Assembly (NCBI GenBank): GCA_016211085.1
Contig: JACQSY010000049.1
Coordinates: 1-56,061 of the forward strand
Direction: 5' to 3'
Origin: Acidobacteriota bacterium
GTDB lineage: Bacteria; Acidobacteriota; UBA6911; RPQK01; JACQSY01
DNA length: 56,061 nucleotides
In this document: positions 1 to 10,664 of the stretch, piece by piece
Numbering within the stretch: the stretch's first letter is position 1
How the letters are laid out: the number at the start of each line of letters is the position of its first letter
Position numbers and translations under genes: made by a program
The notes under the pieces: model-generated
The model's database searches: none
The model's input: the letters and a program-made list of their open reading frames with translations, nothing else
What the model was told of the DNA's origin: nothing

Positions 1-89
1 CACTGTGACTCGTACTCCCCCTGGTGCTCTAAGACCATCCGCACCGCACGCTCCCGAACCTCCGGCGAATATCTGCTTCTTCTTTCCAT
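1..89 (-). CDS. IS3-family transposase OrfA, N-terminal part
   Basis: Starting from ATG at 89 the minus strand reads MERRSRYSPEVRERAVRMVL and continues to the window edge. This is the typical start of IS3/IS911-type OrfA, the small helix-turn-helix protein (HTH_Tnp_1) that binds the terminal repeats and is fused to OrfB by programmed frameshifting to make the active transposase. Only about 29 residues are visible, so intactness cannot be judged. Confidence 0.8.
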   Translation of the reverse strand, partial: MERRSRYSPEVRERAVRMVLEHQGEYESQ

Positions 90-115
90 AACACCCCATC
101 CTCTCAAGAAAAGGT

Positions 116-141
116 GTCTCCGGAAAACCCGGGGCGGTTCA
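116..141. repeat. IS3 left terminal inverted repeat (26 bp)
   Basis: This 26-bp end matches the reverse complement of 55854-55879 except for two or three positions near the middle. The outermost bases are TGAACCGCCCCGGG when read into the element. Confidence 0.85.
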
Positions 142-142
142 T

Positions 143-417
143 GGTCCACTGAAAGCTTACTTTCAGAAATTGCGACAACGGAAGGGAACCAAAATTGCAC
201 GAGTCGCCTTGGCCCGACGCCTGGCGGAGAGACCGCTTCGCGGCGAGCTGACGCGGCGTCCTTGACCGCCTCCCTCGCTGCGGCTTTGTATGCAACCAGG
301 AGGAGCTGGCGCTCCCCTGGAATGGAAAGTGAGTACTATGACTTGACTCGGCCAACACCCTTAGAGATGTACCTATGTCTCCGGAATAAGATGTAACCCA
401 TGTGTCCGGAATGGACC
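143..417. mobile_element. Internally deleted IS remnant (IS21/IS481-like ends?)
   Basis: This stretch has no intact gene. It is bounded by GGTCCA at 143-148 and its inverse TGGACC at 412-417. Near the right end a 13-bp motif, ATGTCTCCGGAAT (375-387), recurs as ATGTGTCCGGAAT (400-412) with a 25-bp period. Repeated motifs of this kind near an end are known as transposase binding sites in IS21 and related elements. The family assignment is tentative. The interior can be read as short protein fragments but no recognisable transposase domain survives. Confidence 0.4.
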
Positions 418-427
418 CTGAAAAGAT

Positions 428-503
428 TGGTGGAGCTGATGGGATTCGAACCCACGACCCCCTGAATGCCATTCAGGTACTCTTCCAACTGAGCTACAGC
501 CCC
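428..503 (-). tRNA. tRNA-Ala(GGC)
   Basis: The minus strand folds into a full cloverleaf. The acceptor stem is GGGGCTG/CAGCTCC with one G-U pair, the anticodon stem CCTGA/TCAGG encloses loop ATGGCAT giving anticodon GGC, and the T arm carries TTCGAAT. The discriminator is A and the 3' CCA is encoded. Alanine identity follows from the anticodon. Confidence 0.95.
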
Positions 504-517
504 GCGTGGATGGCACT

Positions 518-2419
518 TTAACCGGTAATGGAGTTTACCAGATCCTGGTTGATAATGATTTTGTTTTCCGCACGCAGCCCGTCCACCAGATTTTGAAGGT
601 ATGCGGAAAGAAAGGCAGCCCGCTTTTGCGTCAAGAGCTCTTGTTCGATCGTTACTTTTTCCTGCTCAAACTGCTGAGGATTTAATTCACTCTTCTCCAC
701 GACCTGAAACACCACGTACTTTCCAGCCACCTGAATCGGGGGAGCAATTTCTCCGGAACTCATACGGAAGGCACGATCATGCAGTTCAGGAGAAAATTTC
801 AAGATGTCATCAACGGTCGCACCCTTCTTGAAAAAACCTGTAGTAGCGACGGACAGACCCGCCTTTTGAGCTGACTGATCGAAGCCGGAGGCCTGGGCGT
901 CCTTCGAAAAGGAGAAAGCCCGTTCTCTTGCGGCATTTTCACGGGCCTCGCTCCGATGATCTTCAAGGACGCGTACACGGATTTCTTCAAAGGAAGGAAC
1001 ATGAGGCGGATTGATTTCCGAAAGTTGCGCCACAATGTAGGCCCCTGACGTCGAGTAAGGGTCCGTGACGTCGCCTTTTTTCAGCACAAAGACCTGCTGG
1101 TTGAAATCACTGCGGACGAAAAGTCCCGGAATCGAATCACCAAGACCAAAAAAAACGCTTTCCCGAATGGGAAGCTTGTGGCTGCGACCCACCTGTTCAA
1201 TATTTCCGCTTTTCTTCAGATCCGCGGCAATGCGGTTTGCGCGATTCAAGGCCTGGCGGTTGGCCTCTTCCTGCCTCAACTCAAATTCAGCCACCGGGCG
1301 CTGTGCATCGGCATCCGTGCGCCCTGCCTCAGTGACTTTGATGATGTGATAGCCGAAAGGAGTCTTGACTATTTCGCTGATCTGACCTGCCGGGAGCGAA
1401 AATGCGACATTCTCAAATTCGGGTACCATCTGCCCTCGACCAAAAAAGCCAAGGTCCCCGCCTTTGCTGGCCGTAGCCGGATCCTCAGAATGCTCCCGCG
1501 CCAGTTGAGCGAAATCTGCTCCGCTTTTAAGTTGTTTTAGAAGGTCTTCCGCCTTTTTCAAAGCATTGGGATTTTCTTTTCCTTCCTCGGAACGGAGCAA
1601 AATATGGCTGGCACGCACCTGCTCCTGTTTGGGAACCGAGCTTAAGCGTGCCTTGATTTGCTCTTCGGTCACCTTGACCGCTTTCGGATCCAGTTCGACG
1701 GTGAAATATTTAACCCTCCTGCGCTCACTGGTTTTGTAACTGTCCCGGTTTTTCTCGTAATATTTCTTCAGCTCCGAGTCACTCGGCTCCGCTTGTGCTA
1801 ATTGCGCAGGATCGAAGTAAACGTAGCGCACCTTGGCTTCCTGATTTCTATTTGCAAATTCCTGGCGGACCTCTTCGGGGGAAACCAACAAGCCATCGGT
1901 GAGGACTTTTTCAAGCTTGGTTCGAATGATTTCCTGGCGGACGCTGTTCTCGAACTGAGCCGTGGTCAAGTTGTTGGCAAGGAGGATTTGCTTATAACGT
2001 TCCGTGCCTATAAATCTTCCATTTTCCTGAAAGGAAGGCAGGGCAAAAATATAGGCAGCGATTTCCTCTGGAGTGGCACTGAAGTTCATGCGCTCCGCCG
2101 CACTCAGCAGAGCGTAGTTACTAATCAGCTGATTGAGCGTTTGCTGTCCCAGGCCCAGTTGTTTGACTACCGCCGGGTCTTGTTCATCCAGCTTATAGAC
2201 TTGCCGATAAAGTTCATAAATCTGAGAATAATGGTTGCGAAATTCAAGAGCTGTAATGGACTTGCCGTCAACCACGGCGACGTCCTGGCTCCCCATGTTG
2301 CCGGACACCCCGGAAGGCGTGTCCACGAAAAGCAGAACCATGCCTGCGCCAAGGGCAAAGATAACAATCCAGAGAGTAAATTTAAGGCCGCGCTGCCTTC
2401 TTCGAAATAAGTCCAGCAT
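518..2419 (-). CDS. ppiD: PpiD-like periplasmic peptidyl-prolyl isomerase/foldase
   Basis: A 633-residue membrane-anchored chaperone that helps newly exported proteins fold at the periplasmic side of the Sec translocon. Residues 1-11 are basic and cytoplasmic, about 12-32 form one membrane segment, and about 40-200 are the SurA-N-like chaperone region. A parvulin (PPIC) domain follows at about 268-363 with the typical ASHILL start and GGDLGFFGRGQM core. About 270 further residues form the C-terminal chaperone part. The length is right for PpiD (about 620). The ATG is preceded by AAGAGGAAA and by a good extended -10 promoter at 2458-2466. The gene ends 14 bp before the tRNA and is divergent from the FecR-domain gene. 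Confidence 0.9.
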   Translation of the reverse strand: MLDLFRRRQRGLKFTLWIVIFALGAGMVLLFVDTPSGVSGNMGSQDVAVVDGKSITALEFRNHYSQIYELYRQVYKLDEQDPAVVKQLGLGQQTLNQLISNYALLSAAERMNFSATPEEIAAYIFALPSFQENGRFIGTERYKQILLANNLTTAQFENSVRQEIIRTKLEKVLTDGLLVSPEEVRQEFANRNQEAKVRYVYFDPAQLAQAEPSDSELKKYYEKNRDSYKTSERRRVKYFTVELDPKAVKVTEEQIKARLSSVPKQEQVRASHILLRSEEGKENPNALKKAEDLLKQLKSGADFAQLAREHSEDPATASKGGDLGFFGRGQMVPEFENVAFSLPAGQISEIVKTPFGYHIIKVTEAGRTDADAQRPVAEFELRQEEANRQALNRANRIAADLKKSGNIEQVGRSHKLPIRESVFFGLGDSIPGLFVRSDFNQQVFVLKKGDVTDPYSTSGAYIVAQLSEINPPHVPSFEEIRVRVLEDHRSEARENAARERAFSFSKDAQASGFDQSAQKAGLSVATTGFFKKGATVDDILKFSPELHDRAFRMSSGEIAPPIQVAGKYVVFQVVEKSELNPQQFEQEKVTIEQELLTQKRAAFLSAYLQNLVDGLRAENKIIINQDLVNSITG

Positions 2420-2457
2420 TTCGTTTCCTCTTGAGTACCTCTTTAAGAAAAAATGTT

Positions 2458-2466
2458 ATTATACCA
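2458..2466 (-). promoter_or_regulatory. Extended -10 promoter of ppiD
   Basis: The minus strand has TGGTATAAT, a perfect TGnTATAAT extended -10 element, about 40 bp upstream of the ppiD start. No good -35 hexamer is seen, as is common for extended -10 promoters. Confidence 0.55.
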
Positions 2467-2525
2467 TACGGTTTGGCCCGGTGGGGGGCGCCTGAGTGTG
2501 ACTCGTAGCGGCGCGGAGGCGGCCG

Positions 2526-3773
2526 GTGACATTCGAGTACTGGTTTAGTATCAGATACCGGAAGGTTGCACTCTGGATCGTTATTGTCCTTTTTTTAACC
2601 GGTGCCGGACTCCTTTTATACTATCGCGATTACCTCCAATCATCCCTTGAGCAATCGCTTGCGGAGCAACGGGCGCCTAAGACGGATAAGCCCGTACGTT
2701 TTGTGGAAATTCATGGGACAGTTCTCGTCAAAAAAGTCGGAAAGCTGAACTGGGTTTCTGCAGAAAACGTTGACGGACTCCAGGCAGGGGACCTCATACA
2801 GACCCAGCGTGACTCGACCGCCAAGGTAGCTTTTTTTGACGGGAGCGTCAGCGCCCTGGCGCCGGACTCGCTTACTTACATTGTGGAAAGCCACGAAACT
2901 CAAAATCAGGTCCGCAGTGTGGCCGTGGAGGTTTCCTCGGGCCAGATTGATCTTTCAACTGGGAAGAAAAACAATCCCCAGGACAAAGCTAGCTTGATGA
3001 CTCCGGAGGCTGAAGCAAAGCTCCAGGAGTTTTCAGAAGCGCAAGCCACGTACGACCGTGACAAGAGAGAGTCAGGATTCTATGTCTTTTCAGGCGGGGC
3101 TGAGGTGGCCACGCGCGAAGCTGAACCCAAGCGTTTTGATCTGGGCGAGCAGCAGGGGTTAACTCTTCAAGGCAAAGCAGAGCAGGTCAAGTCGTTTACC
3201 ATACCCAACTCGCCCCGCTTGATTGCTCCCGAAAACGCCTCCGTCTTCATCAGCACCGGCCGCTCCCGACTGGAACTGAAATGGGAACCGGTCGAGGGAA
3301 TACAAACTTATCAAGTCAAGGTTTCCCAAGCCGGAAACCTGGCGCAGCCAGTTCTCCAGGAAAGGGTGAAGAACAGTAGCTACGTGCTCCCAAAATTAAC
3401 GGACGGGATTTACTACTGGGAGGTTCAGAGCGTCGGTGCGGATGGTGTCACCAGCAAATCGAATCAGGTCTTTAAGTTTGCTGTAGACAGCCAAAGCTCC
3501 CGTCCCAGACGCAACGTGGAGATACGAGTGCAGATCGACAAGGTAATAAAGATTGGAGATATTTACGAGGTCATCGGCCGAACTGACCCGGGGATTTCTC
3601 TTGAAATCAACGGCGAGTTTGTTCAAGTTGAAGGGAACGGGAACTTTAAACATTTCACCAGTCCCGCGGCCTCCCGTGGGGATCAGTTGCACATCCGAGC
3701 AAAGGATTTAAGCGGGCTGACGCGAAGCTTCACCCATCCTGTACGCAGTAGCGCTCCCGGCGGTTCTCGCTAG
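2526..3773 (+). CDS. FecR-domain membrane-anchored periplasmic protein
   Basis: A 415-residue protein starting at GTG. Residues 13-31 form a membrane anchor or uncleaved signal. A FecR-type domain follows (about 55-140), recognisable from GTVLVKKVGKLNWVSAENV, then GDLIQTQRDSTAKVAFFDGS. About 235-320 looks like a fibronectin-III-like strand domain (LELKWEPVEG, then YYWEVQSVGADG), and the C-terminus resembles a small beta domain. FecR domains sense or scaffold in the periplasm; stand-alone FecR proteins with Fn3-like tails often have no known ligand. There is no FecI sigma factor or TonB receptor beside it, so an iron-signalling role is not supported. The gene is divergent from ppiD. Confidence 0.75.
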   Translation: MTFEYWFSIRYRKVALWIVIVLFLTGAGLLLYYRDYLQSSLEQSLAEQRAPKTDKPVRFVEIHGTVLVKKVGKLNWVSAENVDGLQAGDLIQTQRDSTAKVAFFDGSVSALAPDSLTYIVESHETQNQVRSVAVEVSSGQIDLSTGKKNNPQDKASLMTPEAEAKLQEFSEAQATYDRDKRESGFYVFSGGAEVATREAEPKRFDLGEQQGLTLQGKAEQVKSFTIPNSPRLIAPENASVFISTGRSRLELKWEPVEGIQTYQVKVSQAGNLAQPVLQERVKNSSYVLPKLTDGIYYWEVQSVGADGVTSKSNQVFKFAVDSQSSRPRRNVEIRVQIDKVIKIGDIYEVIGRTDPGISLEINGEFVQVEGNGNFKHFTSPAASRGDQLHIRAKDLSGLTRSFTHPVRSSAPGGSR

Positions 3774-4236
3774 GGTCCCGTGTCCGAAATACGTTGAAAT
3801 TTGTTACGGTGAGGCGATCGCAATTTCGCGAAGCGACAGACGGGAGGCTGAGCCATCGCGGACGGGGAACGACAAGTGGACGCCGTATCACTGCAAGCCT
3901 AGGCGCTTGGGGATTGCGGCAGACTATTTGTGACCTGGCTTCGCCGATCGCTCCAACATCGGGCTCCTTTTCGTTTTGTCCCACAAGGCCAAAAGTGCTC
4001 AGGTAGGGTTGTCATCTCATGGGAATGACGCCATCGTCGTTTCCCGTTCCTTATTTTATTTTTTCGCAAATACAAATGCGTGCAGACGCACGCCATTATG
4101 ATAAGAATCACAAGCATTTTGAGGTGTCCGCATTAAAATAAGCGCTCCCCGGATGGGTCTACGAGATTAGCCAAATGGGTTAAATTCCATGCAGAGATCG
4201 TGAGGAATAGAAAAGATTCGCTTCGTCTGGTAAATT
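3774..4236. other. 463-bp intergenic region before the cyclase/mre operon
   Basis: No coding signal was found. The region contains short palindromes such as GCGATCGC near 3814 and low-complexity AT-rich sequence at 4040-4140. It must hold the promoter of the diguanylate cyclase and mre operon, but no convincing -35/-10 pair was identified. Confidence 0.3.
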
Positions 4237-5223
4237 GTGCCTCGAGGCGGTCATTCATCAGCAATGCAACAGCCGACTTCAGTTGGAGCAGAGGTCCTTT
4301 TGGACTTGGTTTTCCGTCGCGACTGCGGCGGCCTGGCCGCTTTATTTCACCAGGATGAGATGAGCCGGTGGCCCGAATCGACCTGGTTGTTTCACCGCTG
4401 GGACAAGCAGGAAAGCTGTTTTGTTACGGTTTACCCGGAGCATCTGGAAGGCCACTTGCCGGTCAATATTCGCCATCGGCTTGAAAACCAGAAATGTTTG
4501 GTAGATAATAACATCCCGGAATTTTACGGGGACTGGGAAGGAACAGCGGGGTACCCGTTCACGGTTCTGTTACCCCTTATTTACAACTCGGACTTTACGG
4601 GTGCCGTGCAGGGCTTTTCGTCCCACGGGGATGGCTGGTGGGAATGGGTCCAGGCAGCGTCAGCAAAATTGTCGCTGTTGGCGCAATGCTGGCAACTGGT
4701 CAGTTTTCTGGAAGAGAATGAGAAGCTGGCGTTCACGGACCCGCTGACCGGTCTATTCAATTACAAATATCTGCGTCAATTTTTGCAGAATCAGCTGACG
4801 CGCTGTGCGCGTTATCACCAGGCGCTCTCAGTGCTTTTTCTTGATGTGGACTGGTTTAAGAGGGTTAACGATCGACATGGTCATCTGCTGGGCAGCTATG
4901 TATTGAAGGAATTAGGAGGAGTTCTTCGTAAACAAGTTCGCGAAGCCGACATAGTGGCTCGCTATGGCGGCGATGAATTTGTCATTGTGCTGATGGAATC
5001 GGACCAGCACAAGTCCCTGCAAATTGCGGAACGTCTCCGTGAGGTGGTCAGCCAGTTTGTTTTCGGTCGAAAACAAGGTCACGAGATCAGATTGACCATC
5101 AGTGCAGGCATAGCGAGCTTTCCAGAGAATGGGATGACCGTTGATGAATTGATTCTCCGTTCGGATCGCGCAATGTATCTCGCGAAAGAGGATCACAAGA
5201 ATTGCGTCAAGATTGCAGTGTGA
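4237..5223 (+). CDS. Diguanylate cyclase (GGDEF) with N-terminal sensor-like region
   Basis: A 328-residue protein predicted to make cyclic di-GMP from two GTP. The GGDEF domain starts at FTDPLTGLFN (about residue 167) and has an intact GGDEF active site at about 244-248. The inhibitory I-site RxxD (READ) lies five residues before it, so product feedback inhibition is likely. Residues 1-160 have no clear domain but resemble a degenerate GAF-like sensor; no membrane segment is seen, so the enzyme is probably cytoplasmic. The start used is GTG at 4237; ATG at 4264 is an alternative. Only 9 bp separate it from mreB, so it is probably co-transcribed with the cell-shape genes. Confidence 0.88.
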   Translation: MPRGGHSSAMQQPTSVGAEVLLDLVFRRDCGGLAALFHQDEMSRWPESTWLFHRWDKQESCFVTVYPEHLEGHLPVNIRHRLENQKCLVDNNIPEFYGDWEGTAGYPFTVLLPLIYNSDFTGAVQGFSSHGDGWWEWVQAASAKLSLLAQCWQLVSFLEENEKLAFTDPLTGLFNYKYLRQFLQNQLTRCARYHQALSVLFLDVDWFKRVNDRHGHLLGSYVLKELGGVLRKQVREADIVARYGGDEFVIVLMESDQHKSLQIAERLREVVSQFVFGRKQGHEIRLTISAGIASFPENGMTVDELILRSDRAMYLAKEDHKNCVKIAV

Positions 5224-7070
<1,847 letters not shown>

Positions 7071-7121
7071 GCAGCGGGCAGGGGCTTTATTTTGCCATAA
7101 TCGTGCAACAGGGAGACATCG

Positions 7122-7628
7122 GTGCCGGCGGTGATCCGGGCGCATGAAATAGCCGCCTTTTTGGTGTTGGCGGCGGGTCTTGATCTACTGATGGCCAACT
7201 ATGTTCCTGGCGCCGGCTATTTGGATCTGCCTTTGATTGCGGTCTTGTACATCGGCTGGTACTCCTCTCCTGTAAAGGGAGGTGTTTGCGGATTGCTCTT
7301 TGGGCTGGTTCAGGACAGAGTTTTGGGATTGCCGTTGGGTTTGAACGGCCTGACCAAGACGCTGGTTGGGTTCAGCGCTTACTATCTGAACCATCTGGTG
7401 ATGTTGGAGGGGGTCTTAGGCCGCTGCATCATGATTGCTGTCTTTTCGCTTGTCGATGGCGCTGTTATCAACGGGCTTCGAAGTGCTTTAGGACAGCCGC
7501 CCCGCTTGGGATTGGTACCGGACCTCGTGATCAGGGCAATCGTCACCGGAATCTCGGGAAGTATTTTGTTTTCAATGATAGATCGGATAAAATTCTCTCC
7601 CGCTGATTTCCGGAAAATTGAATCGTAA
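7122..7628 (+). CDS. mreD: Rod-shape membrane protein MreD
   Basis: A 168-residue hydrophobic protein with four to five predicted membrane segments, in the usual place between mreC and the PBP2 gene. Assignment rests on size, topology and position, with the MreD-like stretch GLLFGLVQDRVLGLPLGLNG as support. The GTG start is preceded by AGGGAGA. Confidence 0.85.
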   Translation: MPAVIRAHEIAAFLVLAAGLDLLMANYVPGAGYLDLPLIAVLYIGWYSSPVKGGVCGLLFGLVQDRVLGLPLGLNGLTKTLVGFSAYYLNHLVMLEGVLGRCIMIAVFSLVDGAVINGLRSALGQPPRLGLVPDLVIRAIVTGISGSILFSMIDRIKFSPADFRKIES

Positions 7629-7662
7629 GGCGCTGCCCACACTGGGGTAGCCCCTAAAAGAG

Positions 7663-9522
7663 TTGCGACTCACATCGGTATATCAAGACAACCGGCGGCT
7701 ATTGGGACGCTTGAAATGGCTTCGCGCAGCCTTCGTCCTTGCCTTTCTGATCCTCCTCGGCAAGTTGTGGCAACTCAGCATCCTCGAATATCAGCAATAT
7801 CGTGAGCTTGCCGAACGCAACCGCATCCGAACCATTCCCGAAATCGCACCTCGTGGATTGATCCTGGATAAGGAGGGAAGGGTCCTCGTAGACAACGCTC
7901 GCAGTTTTCACCTGGTTCTATTTCGCGAGGAGATAAAGGACCTGGGCGAAACAGTGCGGTTCCTCACGCGTGGCGTCCGTATTGATCGGGAAACCATCGA
8001 GACGCAGGTAAGAAGGGCACGCCACTATGCGAGTTACCAGCCCGTGGTTATCAAGGAGGACCTCACGATGGAGGAGGTATCCTATCTGCTTGCACATCAA
8101 ACAGAACACCCCGAGCTGCGTGCCGTTCAACAGCCCCGCCGAACCTACCGGTACCTCGACTTGGCAGCGCACACGCTCGGATACGTTGGTGAAATTTCCG
8201 AGCAAGAACTCAAAGACAACCGCTTTCAACAGCACAAACCCGGCGATTTGATTGGGAAATCCGGAGTGGAGAGGACTTATAACGAATTGCTGGCGGGACG
8301 GGATGGCAAACGACTGGTTCTGGTAAACAGTGTAGGCCGTACAATCGAAGAAATCGGCGCCATACAGCCCGTATCGGGCCGAGAGTTGACACTGACACTG
8401 GATTTGGATTTACAACTGGTTGCGGAAGAAGAGTTGAAAGAGAATCCGGGAGCGGTGGTCGTTATCAACCCTCAAAACGGGGAAGTGCTGGCGCTGGCCA
8501 GCCGTCCCGCATTTGATCCCAATCAGTTCGCGGTACGTTTGAATGAACAGGAATGGGAAAGGCTGATTTCGGATCCGGATGATCCTTTACAGAATCGGAT
8601 CATCCAAAGCACGTTTTCTCCGGGCTCTGTGTTCAAGGTCGTCATGGCCTTGGCCGGGTTGGAAGCGGGTGTGCTGGATCCGGAAACGGAAATTAACTGC
8701 AGGGGCGGAGCTTCCCTGTATGGGAACTACTTTCGGTGTTGGAAAGCCGGAGGGCACGGACGGGTAAACCTGCGCCGAGCCGTCCAAGAGTCCTGTAATG
8801 TGTATTTTTACTTACTGGGACAAAAGCTGGGTATCTCACGAATTAAGGATTTTAGCCAGAGGCTGGGACTTGGGTTGCCCACGGGTATTGATCTGCCTGG
8901 AGAAAAAGTCGGCCTGATTCCGTCAGAAGAATGGAAACAAAAGTACACCGGGCAAAGATGGTATGCGGGAGAGACCATTTCCGTAGCCATAGGGCAGGGG
9001 CCGATCAGTGTTACGCCCATGCAGCTGGCCAGGGCTATTGGGATCATGGCTACCGGAACTGCTCCGGCACCTCACCTTGTCAAAGAGTCTAAAACCGTGC
9101 GTGCTCAGCGTGTTCCGCTCCCTTCGCCCGATTTCTCAGACGAACATATGCAGATCATCCGAGATGCCATGTGGAGTGTGGTTAACGAGTCTGGAACGGG
9201 GCGGGCTGCACGCGTGCCGGGATTTGAAGTCTGTGGCAAGACAGGAACTTCACAGACCATCAGCCAATCAGCTCGGGCGCGGCTGTCGAAAGAGCAGGCG
9301 GAGCGTTTTAACCACAATGCTTGGTTTGTAGGCTTTGCTCCACGCGATAATCCTGAAATTGTGGTCGCCGTTATCGTTCAGAGAGGTGGGGGAGGGGGGG
9401 CAGTAGCTGCGCCGATCGCAGGAAAAATCCTGGCGCGCTACCACGAAAAGCACCAAAACGATCGCCGCACATTACAAGTGGCGGCCAATGCCTCTTCCGC
9501 CGGCGATCCCCTCATGCAATGA
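7663..9522 (+). CDS. mrdA: Penicillin-binding protein 2 (elongasome transpeptidase)
   Basis: A 619-residue class B penicillin-binding protein that cross-links peptidoglycan during cell elongation, working with RodA. After a membrane anchor (about 21-40) comes the PBP dimerisation domain (about 60-230) and then the transpeptidase domain. All three catalytic motifs are present: SVFK with Ser322 and Lys325, SCN at 377-379, and KTG at 526-528. The start is TTG at 7663 and is not certain. The stop overlaps rodA by 4 bp. Confidence 0.94.
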   Translation: MRLTSVYQDNRRLLGRLKWLRAAFVLAFLILLGKLWQLSILEYQQYRELAERNRIRTIPEIAPRGLILDKEGRVLVDNARSFHLVLFREEIKDLGETVRFLTRGVRIDRETIETQVRRARHYASYQPVVIKEDLTMEEVSYLLAHQTEHPELRAVQQPRRTYRYLDLAAHTLGYVGEISEQELKDNRFQQHKPGDLIGKSGVERTYNELLAGRDGKRLVLVNSVGRTIEEIGAIQPVSGRELTLTLDLDLQLVAEEELKENPGAVVVINPQNGEVLALASRPAFDPNQFAVRLNEQEWERLISDPDDPLQNRIIQSTFSPGSVFKVVMALAGLEAGVLDPETEINCRGGASLYGNYFRCWKAGGHGRVNLRRAVQESCNVYFYLLGQKLGISRIKDFSQRLGLGLPTGIDLPGEKVGLIPSEEWKQKYTGQRWYAGETISVAIGQGPISVTPMQLARAIGIMATGTAPAPHLVKESKTVRAQRVPLPSPDFSDEHMQIIRDAMWSVVNESGTGRAARVPGFEVCGKTGTSQTISQSARARLSKEQAERFNHNAWFVGFAPRDNPEIVVAVIVQRGGGGGAVAAPIAGKILARYHEKHQNDRRTLQVAANASSAGDPLMQ

Positions 9523-10607
9523 TCAATCGGCGCATTATCGGCCATTTCGATTTTTTCCTTTTTGGAACTGCAGTTGTACTGGCTCTGCTCGGTGTTCTGG
9601 GAATCTTTAGCGCAACAATTCACGGCGGCCCTGACAATGCTTTCCTGAGGCAAATTGCCTGGCTTGGCGTGGGTATCGCCACCTGCCTGATCATGGTCTC
9701 CGTGGATTACCATTTTCTGGCAGACCATGCCTATTTTTTCTACGGTGCCGCGGTTCTGATCCTGATCGCCATTCTCTTTTACGGGACGGAAATTAATGGC
9801 AGCAAGAGCTGGTTGATCCTGGGCGGCTTGCGAGTGCAACCCTCGGAGTTTGTAAAGGTCATTGTTGTTTTAGCTCTTGCCAACTTCCTGGCACGGCTTA
9901 ACGAAGACTATCTGAAAAGACATCATCTGCTGATTTTATCCTTGATCACTCTTCTGCCGGTCGTGTTGATCATTTTGCAGGGGGACCTGGGGACAGCGCT
10001 CATGTACTTTCCAATTCTTCTGGGAATGCTGGCAGTGGCTGGGTTGAAGGTGCGCCTGACGGCAGTTGTCCTTCTGGTGACTCTGTGTGTTGCCCCCGCA
10101 GGGTGGTTTTTTTTGAAGGAATACCAGCGAGAGCGCATTCTTGCAACCATCAATCCTGACATGGACCCGCAGGGGATCGGATATCAAACGCGACAGTCGC
10201 AAATCGCCATTGGTTCCGGGGGGTTTCTGGGCAAGGGACTGGGGAGAGCGTCACAAAGTCAACTTGGATTTGTTCCCGAGATTCACACGGATTTTATTTT
10301 TACACTCCTGGCAGAAGAAAAAGGATTCCTGGGAGCCTCGATTGTTCTGGTCCTCTACCTTCTGCTTCTGATGAGGCTGGTCCGGATTGCGGAAACGGCC
10401 CGGGACAGAACCGGTATTTTCATCGTGAGCGGCATAGCTTGCCTCCTTTTTTTTCATGCGTTGGTTAACGTCGGCATGACCGTAGGAGTGTTCCCTCCGA
10501 TCGGCATCCCCCTTCCCTTGCTGAGTTACGGAGGCTCTTCCACAATCATGACCTTTGCAGCGTTGGGTTTGGCACTGAACGTCCATTGCCGCCGATTTGT
10601 AAACTGA
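9519..10607 (+). CDS. mrdB: RodA, SEDS-family peptidoglycan glycosyltransferase
   Basis: A 362-residue polytopic protein with about ten membrane segments. As a SEDS-family polymerase it joins lipid II into glycan strands in partnership with PBP2. Characteristic sequence includes NGSKSWLILGGLRVQPSEFVK, RQSQIAIGSGGFLGKGLG, EIHTDFIFTLLAEEKGFLG and IGIPLPLLSYGGSS. It is the last gene of the elongation operon; a possible inverted repeat follows at 10630-10688. Confidence 0.95.
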   Translation: MINRRIIGHFDFFLFGTAVVLALLGVLGIFSATIHGGPDNAFLRQIAWLGVGIATCLIMVSVDYHFLADHAYFFYGAAVLILIAILFYGTEINGSKSWLILGGLRVQPSEFVKVIVVLALANFLARLNEDYLKRHHLLILSLITLLPVVLIILQGDLGTALMYFPILLGMLAVAGLKVRLTAVVLLVTLCVAPAGWFFLKEYQRERILATINPDMDPQGIGYQTRQSQIAIGSGGFLGKGLGRASQSQLGFVPEIHTDFIFTLLAEEKGFLGASIVLVLYLLLLMRLVRIAETARDRTGIFIVSGIACLLFFHALVNVGMTVGVFPPIGIPLPLLSYGGSSTIMTFAALGLALNVHCRRFVN

Positions 10608-10628
10608 TACCCCCGTTCGCAGGTTTTC

Positions 10629-10658
10629 TTGCGACTTGTCGTGTGATCCAGCTATACT
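10629..10658 (+). promoter_or_regulatory. Candidate sigma70 promoter upstream of rng
   Basis: TTGCGA (10629-10634) and TATACT (10653-10658) are separated by 18 bp. Transcription would begin near 10665, giving rng a leader of about 415 nt. The -35 element overlaps one arm of an inverted repeat (10630-10639 with 10679-10688, 10 bp, 39-nt loop), which could instead serve as the end of the rodA transcript. Confidence 0.45.
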
Positions 10659-10664
10659 ATGTTG

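Larger units (their letters stand above)
1..141 (-). mobile_element. 5' end of an IS3-family insertion sequence (cut by window edge)
   Basis: The first 141 bases are the left end of an insertion sequence that reads leftward out of the window. Its outer boundary is a 26-bp terminal repeat at 116-141 that starts TGAACCGCCCC on the minus strand, and orfA begins about 26 bp inside it. The TG start and the orfA product fit the IS3 family. The same terminal repeat, in inverted form, bounds the partial element at the right edge of the window, so both are probably copies of one IS. Confidence 0.85.

Noticed and set aside
104..472. 122-aa frame overlapping the tRNA
   Set aside because: It runs through the tRNA gene and the IS end and has no domain.
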